Shown here: piece by piece, positions 8,391 through 19,365 of the stretch
Layout of the letters: every line of letters starts with the position of its first letter
How positions within the stretch are numbered: position 1 is the first letter of the stretch
Source: Azolla caroliniana
Lineage: Eukaryota; Polypodiophyta
Direction: 5' to 3'
Length of the DNA: 64,000 nt
Assembly (NCBI GenBank): GCA_043228905.1
Contig: JBHGNT010000001.1
Location: forward strand, 21,390,001 to 21,454,000
Notes under the pieces: model-generated
Databases searched by the model: none
The model's input: only the letters and a program-made list of their open reading frames with translations
What the model was told of the DNA's origin: nothing
Position numbers and translations under genes: made by a program

Positions 8391-10020
8391 AGGAGGGCAT
8401 GTAAGGACTTAGATTTTGTCCAACATACGAAAGGTTGTGAGATGCTTGTAAGCTCAGGATCTAACATTAAGTCATTATAGAGATTTTTTAGAAAACTATG
8501 AATGCCTAGTTTTGGGGTATGTTTGGTGTATCTAAGTTTAAATATTGTGGGGTTAAGGGAAGTAATAGTTTTGGGTTGATATAGGAGTGTTTTTCTAAGA
8601 CTAAAAGGTATTTTCTTATAGCTTTTTAGTATAAAGGACGGAGGGTAACCACGGTTAACTAGTCTATTGAAAAAGAGTTTTTTCATTTGGTAGAAACCTA
8701 ATGGGGTGCTTTCTCTAATGAGATATCTCTTCACTTCATTAGTGATAAAGTGTTGTTTCGTATGGGAAGGATGATCCGATGAAAAAGGCAAGTATTGGTA
8801 TGAATTGAGAGGTTTTTGAAAACAATTGAATAAGAAAGATGAATTTTCGAGGTTGATCCATATGTCTAAAAAAGGTAGCCGAAAGGGGGAAGTTTGAATG
8901 GTAAGCTTGATGGAGTTATTTGTGTGTAAAGGGTAAAAGTCATAATATTCTAAAAGTTGAGATTTGGTGCCTGTCCAAACCCCAAATGCATCATCAATAT
9001 AGCGGATGAAGTAGAAGAGATGGGGGGGCGATGGTTGTAAGTTTTCGAGATATACTAAAAAGAGGCATGCATATACGACTGAAAAGTTGCTACCCATGGC
9101 CGTACCTTTTATTTGTTGGTAAACTACATCATCGAAAGTGAGATAGTGATATTCTAAAATAAGGGCACTAAGGGTATAGATGAGATTTGTTTTCGAAGGG
9201 GAAAAGTGGGGGGTGATTAGACTACGTAGGGCTTGGAGTCCTAGCTTAGGGGGGATACTAGGATAGAGAGATTCAACGTCAAACGTGAATAAGAAACTAT
9301 TAGATGGTGGGTGTAGGTTTTCTAGTGATTGGATTAGTGTGTGAGAGTCTTTTAGATATTGTGGTTGGAGAAGGAGGATTGGTAGAAGTTGGTGGTGTAA
9401 CCACTTTGATGTTTGTTCAAATAAGGAGTTATTATATGAACAAATGGGCCGGAAACCCATAGGTGTTTTGTGTAATTTAGGGAGGAAATAGAGGTTGGAT
9501 ACTTGATATCCTTTTTTGGGTTTGTGGAGGATGAAATTAGCTTCAATTGGGGAAAGTGTACCAAAGTGGTTTGTTATTATGTTATTAAGGCTGTATAGTA
9601 ACTCTTCCAAGGGGAAGTGGCTGACTCTCTTATAGGTGGTAGAATTCGAGAGGTGTTTTATGGCTTTGGTGTAGTATGTGTCTTTATCTAGAACACATAC
9701 TCCCATATTTTTATCGGCTGGGAGGATGATAATGTGTTTGTTGTGTTGGAGGCTTTTAAAGGCTCTAGAGAGGTGGTATGGGATTCTAGTGTTTATGGGC
9801 TTAGTGTTGTGTGCTATTTGGTTAAGGATGTGTTGGTGTTTTTCTATTATGGAGACTAGGGGTGGATATTCTGTGGGTGGCATCCAACTAGGGTTAGGTA
9901 GTTTGAAGGGGTTGAGAGGAAGTGAAGGTGTATTCCTAAAAAAATGTTTTAGCTTGAGGGATCTAGAGAGGTGGGTGAATTCTTTTAGGATATTGTTGGG
10001 TGAGGGAGGTGGGGATCTAG
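8333..10020 (-). CDS. Penelope-like reverse transcriptase, 5'-truncated, no endonuclease
   Basis: A single uninterrupted frame of about 560 codons; the first residues of the nominal open frame (10021-10042) are C1 sequence read out of frame, so there is no native start. It shows the Penelope RT series: ILPADKNMGVCVLD, LPKLHKTPMGFRPI, FTFDVESLYPSIPP with a catalytic Asp, IKGTAMGSNFSVVYA, and the YIDD box in FIRYIDDAFGVW. After the thumb (NSYQYLPFSSDHPSH) comes a tail CWTKSKSLHALLVKTK, where GIY-YIG endonuclease would begin in Penelope proper. Instead the frame ends in a minisatellite-coded tail. Endonuclease-lacking Penelope relatives are known to use open DNA ends or telomeres; membership in that group is my inference from the missing domain. 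The intact frame suggests a fairly recent arrival compared with the ruined C1. Confidence 0.88.
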
Positions 10021-10640
10021 AGATCACCTTGCAGGAATGCATTCTTTACATCCATCTAATGTAGATGCCACCCCTTCGCCGTAGCTACGGCTAGTAGAAC
10101 TCGCACGGTAGTCATCTTCACGATAGGTGCAAAGGTCTCGTCGTAACCGACGTCGTGCTTCTGCACGTAGCCTTTTGCAACCAAACGGGCTTTACATCGG
10201 TTGACCGAGCCATTGGTGTTGTATTTCACCTTAAACACCCATCTGCATCCGATCAGCTTAATATCTTTAGGTGCGTCAATGAGGTCCCATGTCTCATTGT
10301 CCGATAATGCGCATATCTCTTCTTCCCTTGCGGCACGCCAGTTTGCGTCTTCCGCCGCTCCTACGTAGCTCTCCGGCTCACGCACTTCTGCCACTCATGT
10401 CATGTACGCGTAATAGTGCACCATGTATTCATTGTACCCATACCTCTTTACGGGGTTCTTCAAGCGGGTAGATCGGTGTAATTTGTGATTACCCGATTTC
10501 ACGACCTTTTCAGTTGATTTTGACCCCATCCGCGGAGGTTCCTTCTCGATTGGCCCGAAGTTAGATTTGCTCCGATTGGACTCGGCACTGCCAAAATCGT
10601 ATTCCGACATTTTCTTTTTCCCTTTTTCTTTACGCGTAAA
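10021..10640 (-). pseudogene. C1 reverse transcriptase, N-terminal half
   Basis: Copia RT start: NETWDLIDAPKDIKLIGCRW, VFKVKYNTNGSVNRCKARL, KGYVQKHDVGYDETFAPIVK and MDVKNAFLQGDL up to the insertion at 10021. A stop divides it near 10056, and another at 10395. Upstream 10395-10610 is the Lys/Ser-rich linker ending in STRLKNPVKRYGYNE. Confidence 0.88.
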
Positions 10641-11699
10641 CTATCTCCTCAGTTCTTTATGCAGGGACAACACGGCCGAGTCTCCACTACTCGCTGACTC
10701 TTCATTTGGTTGGCCATCTTGGTCCAACTCCTCATTCGGCCTCCTTAGCCGAAATGAGATTGGACTCTCTGTCAAAGCTTTGATTTCCTCATCATGCGGA
10801 GGCAACTCGACCTCGCTTATCTCTTCTTTAGAATTCAGAATGGAGTAATAAGGTATAGGAGGTGAAGGCAAGTACCACGAAGCGGACTCATCGAATACGA
10901 CATCTCGGCTTACGCAAAATTCCTTTGTTCGGGGGTTATAGCACTTATACCCCTTCTGCTCGTCTGAATAGCTGACCAAGATACACTTCTCGGCTTTGGC
11001 ATCCAGCTTCCTCCTCTTCTCCTTCGGCACATGCACATACGCAATGTTGCCAAAAATCCTCAAGTGTGCCATGTTTGGTTTCTTTCCGAAATACAACTCG
11101 TGTGGCGACACTCCTCCATTAGCAGAAGTCCGATTCTCCTAATAAACAGTCGTCCTTACGGCTTCAGCCCAGTAAAACTTCAGAATATGCTTCTCTTCAA
11201 GCATTGCCTTGGACGCTTCTTCGATTGTCCGATTCTTCTGCTTGGCTACACCGTTCTGCTCCGACATATATCTACACGAGAATTCGCATCGAATTTCCTC
11301 CTTCTGGAGATAGCTCGTGAACTAGTCGGAGAAGTACTCCTTCTCGCCATTGGACCGTAGGCACTTGATCTTACATCCAGTTTCCCTTTCCGCAAGGCTC
11401 TTCACCTTCAGGAACCACGCGAAGACTTCGCTCTTTTTCGCAATCAAAGACGCCCAGGTGTGCCGAGTGAAGTCATCGATGAAGGTTACGAAATAACAGC
11501 TTCCACTGAGACTCACGTTCTGTGCCGGTCCCCATACATCCGAATGAATTAAGTCGAGCAGATTTCAACTCTGATTACGCTCGTTTGGGAACGGAAGTCA
11601 GTGTTGCTTCCCTAGTTGGCAAGCTTCGCAGACTTGGCCATTACGACCCCGAAATTTCGGCAAACCGAAAACAATGTTCTTCATCTGCATTTCACGAAG
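10641..11699 (-). pseudogene. C1 integrase
   Basis: Pieces of copia integrase: YFVTFIDDFTRHTWASLIAK (11322-11516), a core piece where the usual Asp of the second DDE position is Asn (LRSNGEKEYF), then SPHELYFGKKPNMAHLRIFG and the insert SYSDEQKGYKCYNPRTKEF (10641-11111). Several stops occur, including one at the end of each open stretch. C2 has the same Asp to Asn change. Confidence 0.85.
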
Positions 11700-12293
11700 C
11701 TATGGGAAGTTAACGTGGCCGAACCACTTGTACCACAGGTCCATATCCGATTCAACTTTCTGTCCTTTCGCGAACATCGCGGTTCCGGCTTGGTTGGTGT
11801 CGAGGATGAACATCCTCCCTTCACGACGTCCTTGCGCGATAACTTGGCCTTCCTCTTCGATGTAGCACCCGAGTTGCGTGAATCGAATTTGCATCGCCTG
11901 GTTGACGATTTGACCGACTGACACCAAGTTTTTGGTTATTGTCAGGACATGCAACACGTTCATAAGTTTCCCTTTCTGCCTAACGTGGTTGAGAGGAACT
12001 TCTTTGACATGTTTGATGGTATGCAGACTGTCATCTCCCATTTCGACCAATCCTTGCTTTTCCGGTTTCTCCAAATACAAGAACCATTCCTCAGGACTCG
12101 TCATATGATTTGGCGCTCGGGAATCAACATACCACACCTTGCTCGATTTCGAGGTGTTCATGGCCATTAATTTGGCCTTATGCTTCATTACGAAGGTTGG
12201 GCCCGATCCATTTCCGGCTCGTTCGGAGCCTTCAGCATAGTGCGATTTCTGACGCCTTCCTGCGTCTCTTCCGCTCGATTCGGCTTTGTCCAA
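11700..12293 (-). pseudogene. C1 protease and GAG-pre-integrase
   Basis: A 197-codon frame. The aspartic protease site reads WYVDSRAPNHMT, with Arg in place of the Gly of the normal D-S/T-G triad; C2 has the same Arg. The GAG-pre-integrase segment follows (VKEVPLNHVRQKGKLMNVLHV, then DLWYKWFGHVNFP) and ends at a stop. Protease would cut the Gag-Pol polyprotein; this site is probably inactive. Confidence 0.85.
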
Positions 12294-13140
12294 ATTGGCT
12301 CTCTTCTTCCAGCACTCGCTCTCCCTATGGCCTTTCTTGCCACATTACCAAAATTCCATCACGGCCTTCTCTTGTCGTCTTCCGGCACGGCTATGACTCC
12401 CCCTACTTCCGGAGGGTTCAAAATTGCTTCTGGCATATCGATTATGCCGCACGTTCTGCTCTTTTTGGCAGCCTCCACTGCATGCCGATCCTACTTGTCC
12501 GCCATGACCACGGGGCCTGTCTTCCTCTGTGTACAATATTCTGTTGTTGGTGTGCGTACTCATGGAAGCACCCACATGATTTTCCTCCACGAGCAACATC
12601 GACTGAAGCTCGAAGAACGAAGGCATAATCTCCCTTGTGCAGACCGCCGTTCGGATCGCTCTGAACTTTGACGCTAACCCACCAAGACACACCTGCACCA
12701 TTTTTTCCTCCTCGACATTCACGTTGACGGAGGGGAGAGAGTCGCAAATGGCCTTGATTCAGGCCGTGTAATCGTCCACAGACAGATCTTTCTATCGGAC
12801 ATTGTTGAGCTCCTGCTTGAGCTGCAGCTTACTGGCCGTTGTGCTAGCGGCGAAAATCCTCTTGAGATTCGCCCATGCATCCTTTGGCATCTTAGCATCC
12901 CGAATGTAGCTCAAGAGTTGGTTGCTCACATAGGACACGAATCAGTAAAGGACTATGCTTGCCGCTTGTTCCCAAGCCGAAAAATCTCTGTGTCGATTCG
13001 GGTGCTGCTTCATTAGCTCCATCAACATAACTCTAGTAACCATGACCAAGCAGATACTGGTGCATCTTGTATGACCAAGATGCGTAGTTGCTCCTGTCGA
13101 GCTTCTCAGTCGGTAGCGAGCTTCCCATTCCTCTATCCAT
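12294..13140 (-). pseudogene. C1 gag
   Basis: Copia Gag from an ATG at 13138-13140. It includes HRDFSAWEQAASIVLY, VNVNVEEEKMVQVCLGGLASKF and a zinc knuckle region CGKKGHRESECWKK near 12300-12345 in which the first half of the knuckle is lost to a stop and a Cys change. At least three stops or shifts. It parallels C2 gag at 19366-20250 line by line. Confidence 0.85.
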
Positions 13141-13235
13141 ACTGTTGTGTTATCGCTTCCGAAAAAAAAACAATAACTTAACTCTGTCTTTATCGCAAGC
13201 TTTTCTGTCGGCTGTAGAGGAGTCTCAACCCTTGC

Positions 13236-13247
13236 GCTCTGATACCA
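13236..13247 (-). other. C1 primer-binding site
   Basis: TGGTATCAGAGC on the minus strand, directly after the 5' LTR; complementary to plant initiator tRNA-Met. Confidence 0.93.
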
Positions 13248-13345
13248 TGTGAAAGAATACGTGTGCGGAAGCATATGTGTAAGACACTAAGTACACAGTT
13301 CGGAATTACGACAGTTCGATAAAATACAGAAATCACAGAGAAGGA

Positions 13346-13382
<37 letters not shown>

Positions 13383-13669
13383 AAATGTAACTATATTCAA
13401 ATAATTCTTTGTATGTTCTCTATACATATTTGGTGCTCAGTGAACACCTTTTATGCAAGCCCTGACAATCGGGCTGACATGAGTAGTTACAGTACTTGAC
13501 TACTCATAAATGAGCATCCTACACTTACCCCCAAAATTATTCATTACGAGGAATAACATTCTAACAGCCTCTCAGTTTACATACTGGTACGACCATATTT
13601 TACGCAACGAGTCCACACATTGGGTTACGCACCCGTTTACGTTCCCAATGTTGAGCTTGTCTCCCAACA
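13248..13669 (-). repeat. C1 5' LTR
   Basis: 422 bp. The minus strand starts TGTTGGGAGACAAGCTCAAC and ends TTTCACA next to the primer site. It contains a GA microsatellite (13351-13378). Confidence 0.92.
13351..13378. repeat. GA microsatellite
   Basis: GA dinucleotide run in the C1 5' LTR. Confidence 0.95.
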
Positions 13670-13674
13670 CTTCC
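13670..13674. repeat. Target site duplication of C1, right
   Basis: CTTCC, identical to 5024-5028. Confidence 0.9.
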
Positions 13675-14504
13675 ATTTTAATTGTGAGCACTAGTTGATC
13701 ATCGTTGAATTCCTCAAGGAGGGTTCTGATGGCCGTGGTGTGTGTGCACGCCAAGGCTTGGAATTCCTCGGTGAGGTCTTCATGGAGGATCTGAATGCTT
13801 TTCTTGTCCATTTTGTAAAACCCGCGACCCTCCTTTTGTCGATTTTCGGCATCCGCTCAGAAGACTTGTAATTCGGCTGCTTAAGCCAACAATTCGTTCC
13901 AACCTTGAGTGAGTGCCATTGTGACCTTGTCGTTCAGATTCTTCCAATGTTTCATAACAAAAACTTTCACTCGTTCTTCGCCCACTGTATATTTGGCATG
14001 GAGTGTGTCCATTGCCTCTTGGGCGATCGCGATGTTGGGTTCGAGTTGAGCTATCCGGAGTTGGTACGAGGTGTTGTGTCCGGCAACCTTTGCCTCCATA
14101 AGTTCTGTATGTTGTTCATACTTTCGGAGGATCCGATTCTTTTCCTCTTCTAACTCTTGCTGGTATTGTTCCCATTCCCGTTCCCAGTCTTATTGTGCGG
14201 AGGTTGGTAGTGTGTGGAGGGATTCTGACAATATATGTCTTTCTTGCTCCGACTCTTCCAACATTTGAAGCTGTTGACTGAAGTGTTGCTGGAGTTCCGT
14301 GTGTTTGTTTTGGAGAATACTGAGTTGGTCATTTGTTATGGTGGAAGCCCATCGATACCCCTCAATATCATGAATTTTGGATGCTGATGCATTGTTTGCC
14401 GTTCGAAGGGCCAGCGCGCCTTGTGCTTCCATCTCATGGAGCTGGGCGATGACTAATTGAAGGTTCTCTACCAAGGAGTCCCCTTGGTTTTTCTCTTTGC
14501 TACA
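13675..14504 (-). pseudogene. Element H coiled-coil region
   Basis: Frames at 14190-14474, 13881-14099 and 13572-13811 read as long amphipathic helices rich in Glu, Gln, Lys and Leu (for example LQQHFSQQLQMLEESEQERH and YQQELEEEKNRILRKYEQH). They follow the H zinc knuckle and a basic stretch PTKKRRQLQ in the same direction, so this looks like a Gag with a long coiled-coil C-terminal extension. Stops separate the frames. C1 is inserted into its last part. I do not recognise a specific family for the extension. Confidence 0.6.
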
Positions 14505-14849
14505 TCATTGCAGCTGACGACGTTTCTTTGTAGGGCTTGGTTGTGAGGATGTCTTCTCCGCATCCACTGCATCCTCTCGAAGCCGTTTAGGCCATCCACG
14601 GATGGTTTCGGTTGTCTGGGTCTCCTCTTGGAGGTCTTGTTTGTTGAGAGCAGATATGCATGGAAGAACGTTTGCAGACCTGTCAGTTATGCACAATAGA
14701 CAACACAGATAGTATGTCAAAGGAAATGGTAAATAGACAAGTTCAAAGCTTTTATGGAGGCTTTCATTATTTCTGTTCTCTCTCTCTCTCTCTCTCTCTA
14801 CAAGACTCAAGATCTTGGAGTGACAAAATGGGCAATGAATTCGCATATT

Positions 14850-14891
14850 GCATTCCACCGCAGAATGTCCGGAGTTGAGACAGATCGTGCA
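14850..14891 (-). other. CCHC zinc knuckle of H gag
   Basis: 14 codons CTICLNSGHSAVEC, spacing C-X2-C-X4-H-X4-C; binds element RNA in Gag proteins. Confidence 0.88.
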
Positions 14892-15717
14892 CTGAATAGC
14901 CTGGCGGAAGCGGGGTTCCTCGTCCTGAGGCAACGCCTAGCGTAACGACGACATGGAAAATCCGGCATCTTCTTCTTCCAATTCGAGTTGTAATGCTCAC
15001 TCGATAACCATATCAGTTGTTTCCCCTTTCGCACTATGCATGTTCAACGTCGTTCTGATAGGTCGTCAGAGGGCTACCAAAAATGTCTCCTTAGCTTCCT
15101 CATCTGTTGGGGCCGTGTAAGCTGTCGTCGTAGACTAAAATCCGCGACGGATTCTATTGGCGATTGCTTGATGGTGTAAAATCTGCGACGGATTCTCGTT
15201 GCGGTACCCTTCTATGGAAAAATCGTAAAAATGTTGATTGCAACTGATCGAATGTCATGATTGCTGCCAGGTCCATCTGAAAGTGCCAGCACGCCGCTCT
15301 ACCATCCATAGTTAATCCGAACTCTGCAATCTTCGATTCGTGCGCTTCCACTTCTGAAAGCCGTTGCGCAATGTGATTAGCGTTCCAAACATTCAGGAAT
15401 AGCCGGATGTGGCTTGCGGCGTCTGTTTCGCTGTTCAAGCGTGGATAGGAGAAGGACATTCCAGATGCTATGGTGAGCAGGGGAAGACCACGGTTCTCAT
15501 GTGGTGACAGGACTTCCTTCTTGATGTCACGGTGTTCTGTGAGCATGGAGTCGACTTTGTAGTCCTGAAAGGAATAGTTAAGGCGAGGTTTTTGCTTTGC
15601 GCACTCCTCTGTCTAGCATGTGATGGACCTCATGAGTGGTCGGTCTTGCCGCATCGGTTCTCTAGGTCATCTACGGCTACACATCCATCCCTTGTTGTTC
15701 GTCTGTGAGAAATCACA

Positions 15718-15734
15718 GATCACCAAGCGTGCCA
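15718..15734 (-). other. Element H primer-binding site
   Basis: TGGCACGCTTGGTGATC on the minus strand, two bases inside the LTR end; it starts with TGG as required for a tRNA CCA end. The tRNA was not identified. Confidence 0.6.
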
Positions 15735-15736
15735 AA

Positions 15737-16153
15737 TGTGTTACCGATATGGAACACTATCTATCTTCAGTCCTTCGAGATAGACCTCAAGGTGATTGTG
15801 TTGCAAGGTATGACGCCACACGAGACGTGAGCCGTAATCCGTTAGTTGCGTAATAATGCGTATCTATGGGTGAAGGTTCACGGCTAGGACCGAGAACCTG
15901 GGTGCACTACTACGCTAACTCTTACGCTATGCTTACAGAGACGCATTTACGAATAGCACAGAGATTACACAAGACAACACGGGTTGCACAGACACAGAAA
16001 ATCAGAGAAGATAAGATTCTATTAGAAAAAAACCTCACGCTAAAAAATTACACGGTCCCCCTTACTGAGGATTTCTACCCTTTATATACACAGTGCGTTC
16101 AGCTAGTCACGCTTTTCGCGTGAACCGTTACATCTCTTTCTTTTATGCCAACA
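15737..16153 (-). mobile_element. Element H 5' LTR
   Basis: 417 bp on the minus strand, TGTTGGCATAAAAG to GGTAACACA, followed by the primer site and gag. A TATA box lies at 16080-16088. No partner LTR was found on the far side near 4600, so the 3' end of H is lost or unrecognised. Confidence 0.65.
16080..16088 (-). promoter_or_regulatory. TATA box of H LTR
   Basis: TATATAAAG on the minus strand, about 65 bp inside the LTR start. Confidence 0.55.
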
Positions 16154-16537
16154 AACTCCGTCGTAAAAGGACTACTCTTTCTAATAACAATTGTATGGGG
16201 TTATCTCCCCTGGTAAGCCTACATTACAATTTTAATCTAAACTTCTTTCCATTGCAAGAATGCAGTGTTTTAAAGAGGGGAGTATGTTACGGGCATGACC
16301 ATATAATATCCCATGGTCAGAATTTACTGTAGTATTCTATACACATGGATAAGTGTGAGGGTTAAACAAGAGTGTAAAGAAGGGGAGGATTACTTTTAAT
16401 CCTCGAGATTGAGACAACCCATTAGGCCAAGTGTGAACATGGTTGGGGGTCTTGGGTATCGCTATAAATGTTACATGTCGTTCGGCATATAGTCGAGTCA
16501 GTAGGGATACAATCGATATCTAGCCTGATTCGGGTTG
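16154..16537 (+). mobile_element. Possible LTR fragment, plus strand
   Basis: AAAGAGGGGAGTA at 16271-16283 looks like a polypurine tract and is followed by TGTTACGGGCATG at 16284, a plausible LTR start; TATAAATG lies at 16462-16469. The far end is cut by copia fragment C6. No coding sequence is visible. The rest (16154-16270) shows nothing I can name. Confidence 0.4.
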
Positions 16538-18849
16538 TCATCTGTATCGGTTTCTTCGACTTGGTCGGATCTTCAACTTACCTTCTATGCCTTGTTCATA
16601 TTTCTTCTGCTCGGTTGCTTGTCTTAGTCCCATATTTGTCCTCAATGATCCAAAACGTTGATCTGGGAGTGGCTTTGACATGCAATTGGTGATGTTCACC
16701 TCGGTCTCGATCTTTCGGACTTTGAGCTTCTTCTCGGTTACAAGCTCCCGGATATTATGATACCACACCTCAATATGCTTTGTCTTCACATTATAGACAT
16801 GATTGTTGATGAGGTGTATTGTGCTTTGTACGTCGCAGTAAATGGTCGGCACTGGATGGTCAATTCAACTTGTCGCTGAGAAGTTGGCTGACAGTCGGTG
16901 CAACCACATTGCTTCCTTCGCTGCCTCTGATGCTACTATGTACTCGGCCTTTGTGGTAGACAGAGCCATGCACTCTTGCAATTTCAACCTCCATGATATG
17001 GCACCACCACCGTAGGTGCATATGTAGCTAATGTTGGCTTCCGATTGTCCTAATTCCCGGCGTAGTCAGAGTCGGTGTAGCCTTCGACTTTGGTTGGATT
17101 TGTGGATCCGAAAGTCAAATGTGCATCTTTGGTTCCTCTTAGGTACCTGAAGATGTGCTTCACGGCCTCCCAATGCGTTTGTCCTGGGTTTGACATGTAC
17201 GGGTTGACAACCCCTACGACATACGCAAGGTCGGGTCGGGTCGCCACCATTGTGTACATGATACTTCCTACAACAGATACGTGGGGTATCTTTCCATTAA
17301 GCTCTTTCTCCTTGTCCGTCGAAGGAGAGTCTTTGCCTGATAGTCGGAAGCGGTGTTGGTGTTGGCTTCATGTTCTCTATATTGAAGCGCTTCAACACTT
17401 TGCAGATGTAGTCGGACTAGGAGAGTCGGAGAGTCTTTGTTTTCCAATTTCACTCTATCCTCATGCCCTATATATGTCGGGCTTGTTCAAGTTCCTTCAT
17501 CACAAACTTGTCGTGAAGACTCCACTTTAGCTTTCCGATTTCAGCTTGATTGCTCCCTATAATCAACATGCCATCGACGTATAAGATCAGATAGATTTGG
17601 GACTCGTCAGCCAGTTGCCGAGTATATAGACATGGGTCAGACCAGTTGTGGCCGAGTTGTCGGATGTAGGAGTCAAACTTTTGGTACCACATCCTCGGTG
17701 CTTGTTTTAAGCTGTAAAGGCTTTTTCTTTAATCGACATACAAGGTGACCTTCCTCCCTCATCGCCATAAAGCCTGCCGGTTGAGACATGTAGATGTCTT
17801 CTTCGTGATCTCCATGTAGGAACACCGTCTTTACGTACATCTGCTCAAGCTCTAGGTCTTCTATCGCCACGACCCCTATGAGGATCCGAAGGGTGGTCAT
17901 CTTGACTACTGGTGAGAATATCTTGTCGTACTCGACCCCATGTTCCTGTTTGAATCCTTTTGCGATGAGCTGAGCATTGTGCTTGCGATTCTCTGAGTCA
18001 GATACATATTTGTATTGGAATACACATTTGCAAGGTAGCGACTTTCTTCCTGCTGATACATATTTGTATTGTTCTGATGAAATCGAGTTCATCTCGGATC
18101 TCATGACTTGGAGCATGTATCAACATCTGATGCACCTATAGCTTCTTTGTATATGCTTGGTTCACCTGCATTGGCATAGTTGACATAATCAAGGCCCGGT
18201 TGATTGAACTATGTTGGCCTTCTAACTTATCTGAATCTCCTAAGTACTGATTTTGTTGGTTCGATTTCTTCAGTTGACTCGATCGACCGATCGGTAATGC
18301 TTGAATCGTCTTCAAGAGTCATGTTAGTTGACTCACCCCTATAGTAGGGTTTGGGTGATGTCATGGCATCCCCCCTTCTTCTGGATCAATTGACTTGGAG
18401 GTAGAAGTCTTAGCCGACTTGGTTCTGTTTTTGCCTTTGGACTTGGGTGTCTCGTTCAGGTCGACTCTGTTTCCAACTTGCATCTTGTTGACTTTGCCTT
18501 TTTTTTCTTTGATGCCTTTGTCTTCGAGTTTCACTAGTGGATCTCCTATAGATTCAAAGTCGGTAGGAGTGTTGTCGTCTTGGTCGAGTTCAACAGTTTG
18601 TCAAATCTCTGATTCGGCCAATGGGTTGGTTCCTCACAGAGAGAATAGAGTCTTCATTGAAGACTACATCACTACTCCGGATCAAATTCCGGTTCTCTGG
18701 GTCCCATTGCCTACAGCTGAATTCCCCATCGGTTCCATAACCAAGAAATATGCATTTTGTTGCATGGGGTGCCAACTTGGTCCTTTTCTCCCTGGGGATG
18801 AATGCGTAGGCTTCACACCCAAATATACGAAGCCTATCGTAGGTCGGAT
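16538..18849 (-). pseudogene. Copia fragment C6 (integrase end, RT, RNase H)
   Basis: Minus-strand copia pol pieces in order: end of integrase (DRLRIFGCEAYAFIPREKRTK, 18590-18840), RT (FSPVVKMTTLRILIG, then LVCRLKK at 17673-18116; LILYVDGMLIIG at 17468-17692, where the active site is YVDG instead of YVDD), the linker and RNase H (MYTMVATRPDLAYVVG, EGYTDSDYAGN; then TIYCDVQSTIHLINN and KHIEVWYHN at 16538-16852). Many stops. Its upstream end coincides with the LTR start of C2 at 18850, so C2 inserted into it. No LTR of its own is seen. Confidence 0.85.
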
Positions 18850-19256
18850 TGTTGAGAGACAAGCTCAACATTCGGTGCGTAATGGGGTGTGTAACCCAAT
18901 GCGTAAACTGGGTGCATAAAACTGTGCGCACAATAGGCCGTAGCGGTGCGTAAACCAAGAGGCCGTTAGGAAGTTATTCCACGTAAGGAATAATTTTGAG
19001 AGTTAGTGTAGTAGGCTCATTTATGAGCAGTCAAGTACTGTCAGTACTTGTGTCAGCCCCAAAATAGTCAGGGCTTTTATAAAAGGTGCTCACTGAGCAC
19101 GAAGTATGTATAGACTAAGAATTATTTTGAATAGAGTTGTGTGTCTGCTCTCTCTCTCTGTCTCTCTGTCTCCCTCTCCATCTCTGTGTTTTCTATGTTT
19201 ACCGAACTGTGTACTCTGTGTTTACGCAAACGCTTCCGCACACGTATTCTTTTACA
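18850..19256 (+). repeat. C2 5' LTR
   Basis: 407 bp, TGTTGAGAGACAAGCTCAAC to CTTTTACA; same family as the C1 LTRs. Confidence 0.92.
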
Positions 19257-19268
19257 TGGTATCAGAGC
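19257..19268 (+). other. C2 primer-binding site
   Basis: TGGTATCAGAGC directly after the LTR. Confidence 0.93.
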
Positions 19269-19365
19269 GCAAGGGTTGAAGTCCTCTACAGACAACAAGA
19301 AAAGCTTGTGACAAAACAAAGTTAAAATTGTTCTTCGTTTTTTTTCGGAAATGAAAAAGACAACA

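Larger units (their letters stand above)
6743..10020 (-). mobile_element. Composite Penelope/5S insertion in C1
   Basis: The insertion splits the C1 RT codons. Copia sequence ends at 6742 (CTGTTCCTCA) and resumes at 10021 (AGATCACC); the related copia C2 shows the two parts adjacent, so there is no target duplication and no target loss. From right to left (minus-strand order) it holds a 5'-truncated Penelope-like RT, a 40-bp minisatellite, a GA-rich spacer, and 2.3 tandem copies of a 5S-derived repeat. Whether it arrived as one piece is inference. Confidence 0.75.
5029..13669 (-). mobile_element. Copia element C1, full-length but decayed
   Basis: A Ty1/copia element on the minus strand with two LTRs (5' LTR 13248-13669, 3' LTR 5029-5426), a tRNA-iMet type primer site next to the 5' LTR, a polypurine tract next to the 3' LTR, and a perfect 5-bp target duplication CTTCC. 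Gene order is gag, protease, integrase, RT, RNase H, as in copia. All frames have stops or shifts. It is inserted into element H and is itself interrupted at 6743-10020 by a Penelope/5S insertion. It belongs to the same family as C2 (18850-22849) and the LTR fragment at 31057. Confidence 0.93.
14505..15736 (-). pseudogene. Element H gag with zinc knuckle
   Basis: The capsid-like domain is at 15154-15560 (AACWHFQMDLAAIMTFDQLQ, FLRFFHRRVPQ), continued in other frames to about 14940. A CCHC knuckle CTICLNSGHSAVEC lies at 14850-14891, followed by a second Cys pair (HCPFCHSK) that runs into a CT microsatellite (14779-14799) and loses its frame. A short repeat of AAAATCYGCGACGGATTCT-type sequence occurs at about 15137 and 15177. 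The gag starts just inside the PBS. Ty3/gypsy by domain; lineage not determined. Confidence 0.7.

Noticed and set aside
9678-10064. 128-codon open frame on the plus strand
   Set aside because: It is the antisense shadow of the Penelope RT frame and has no motif of its own.
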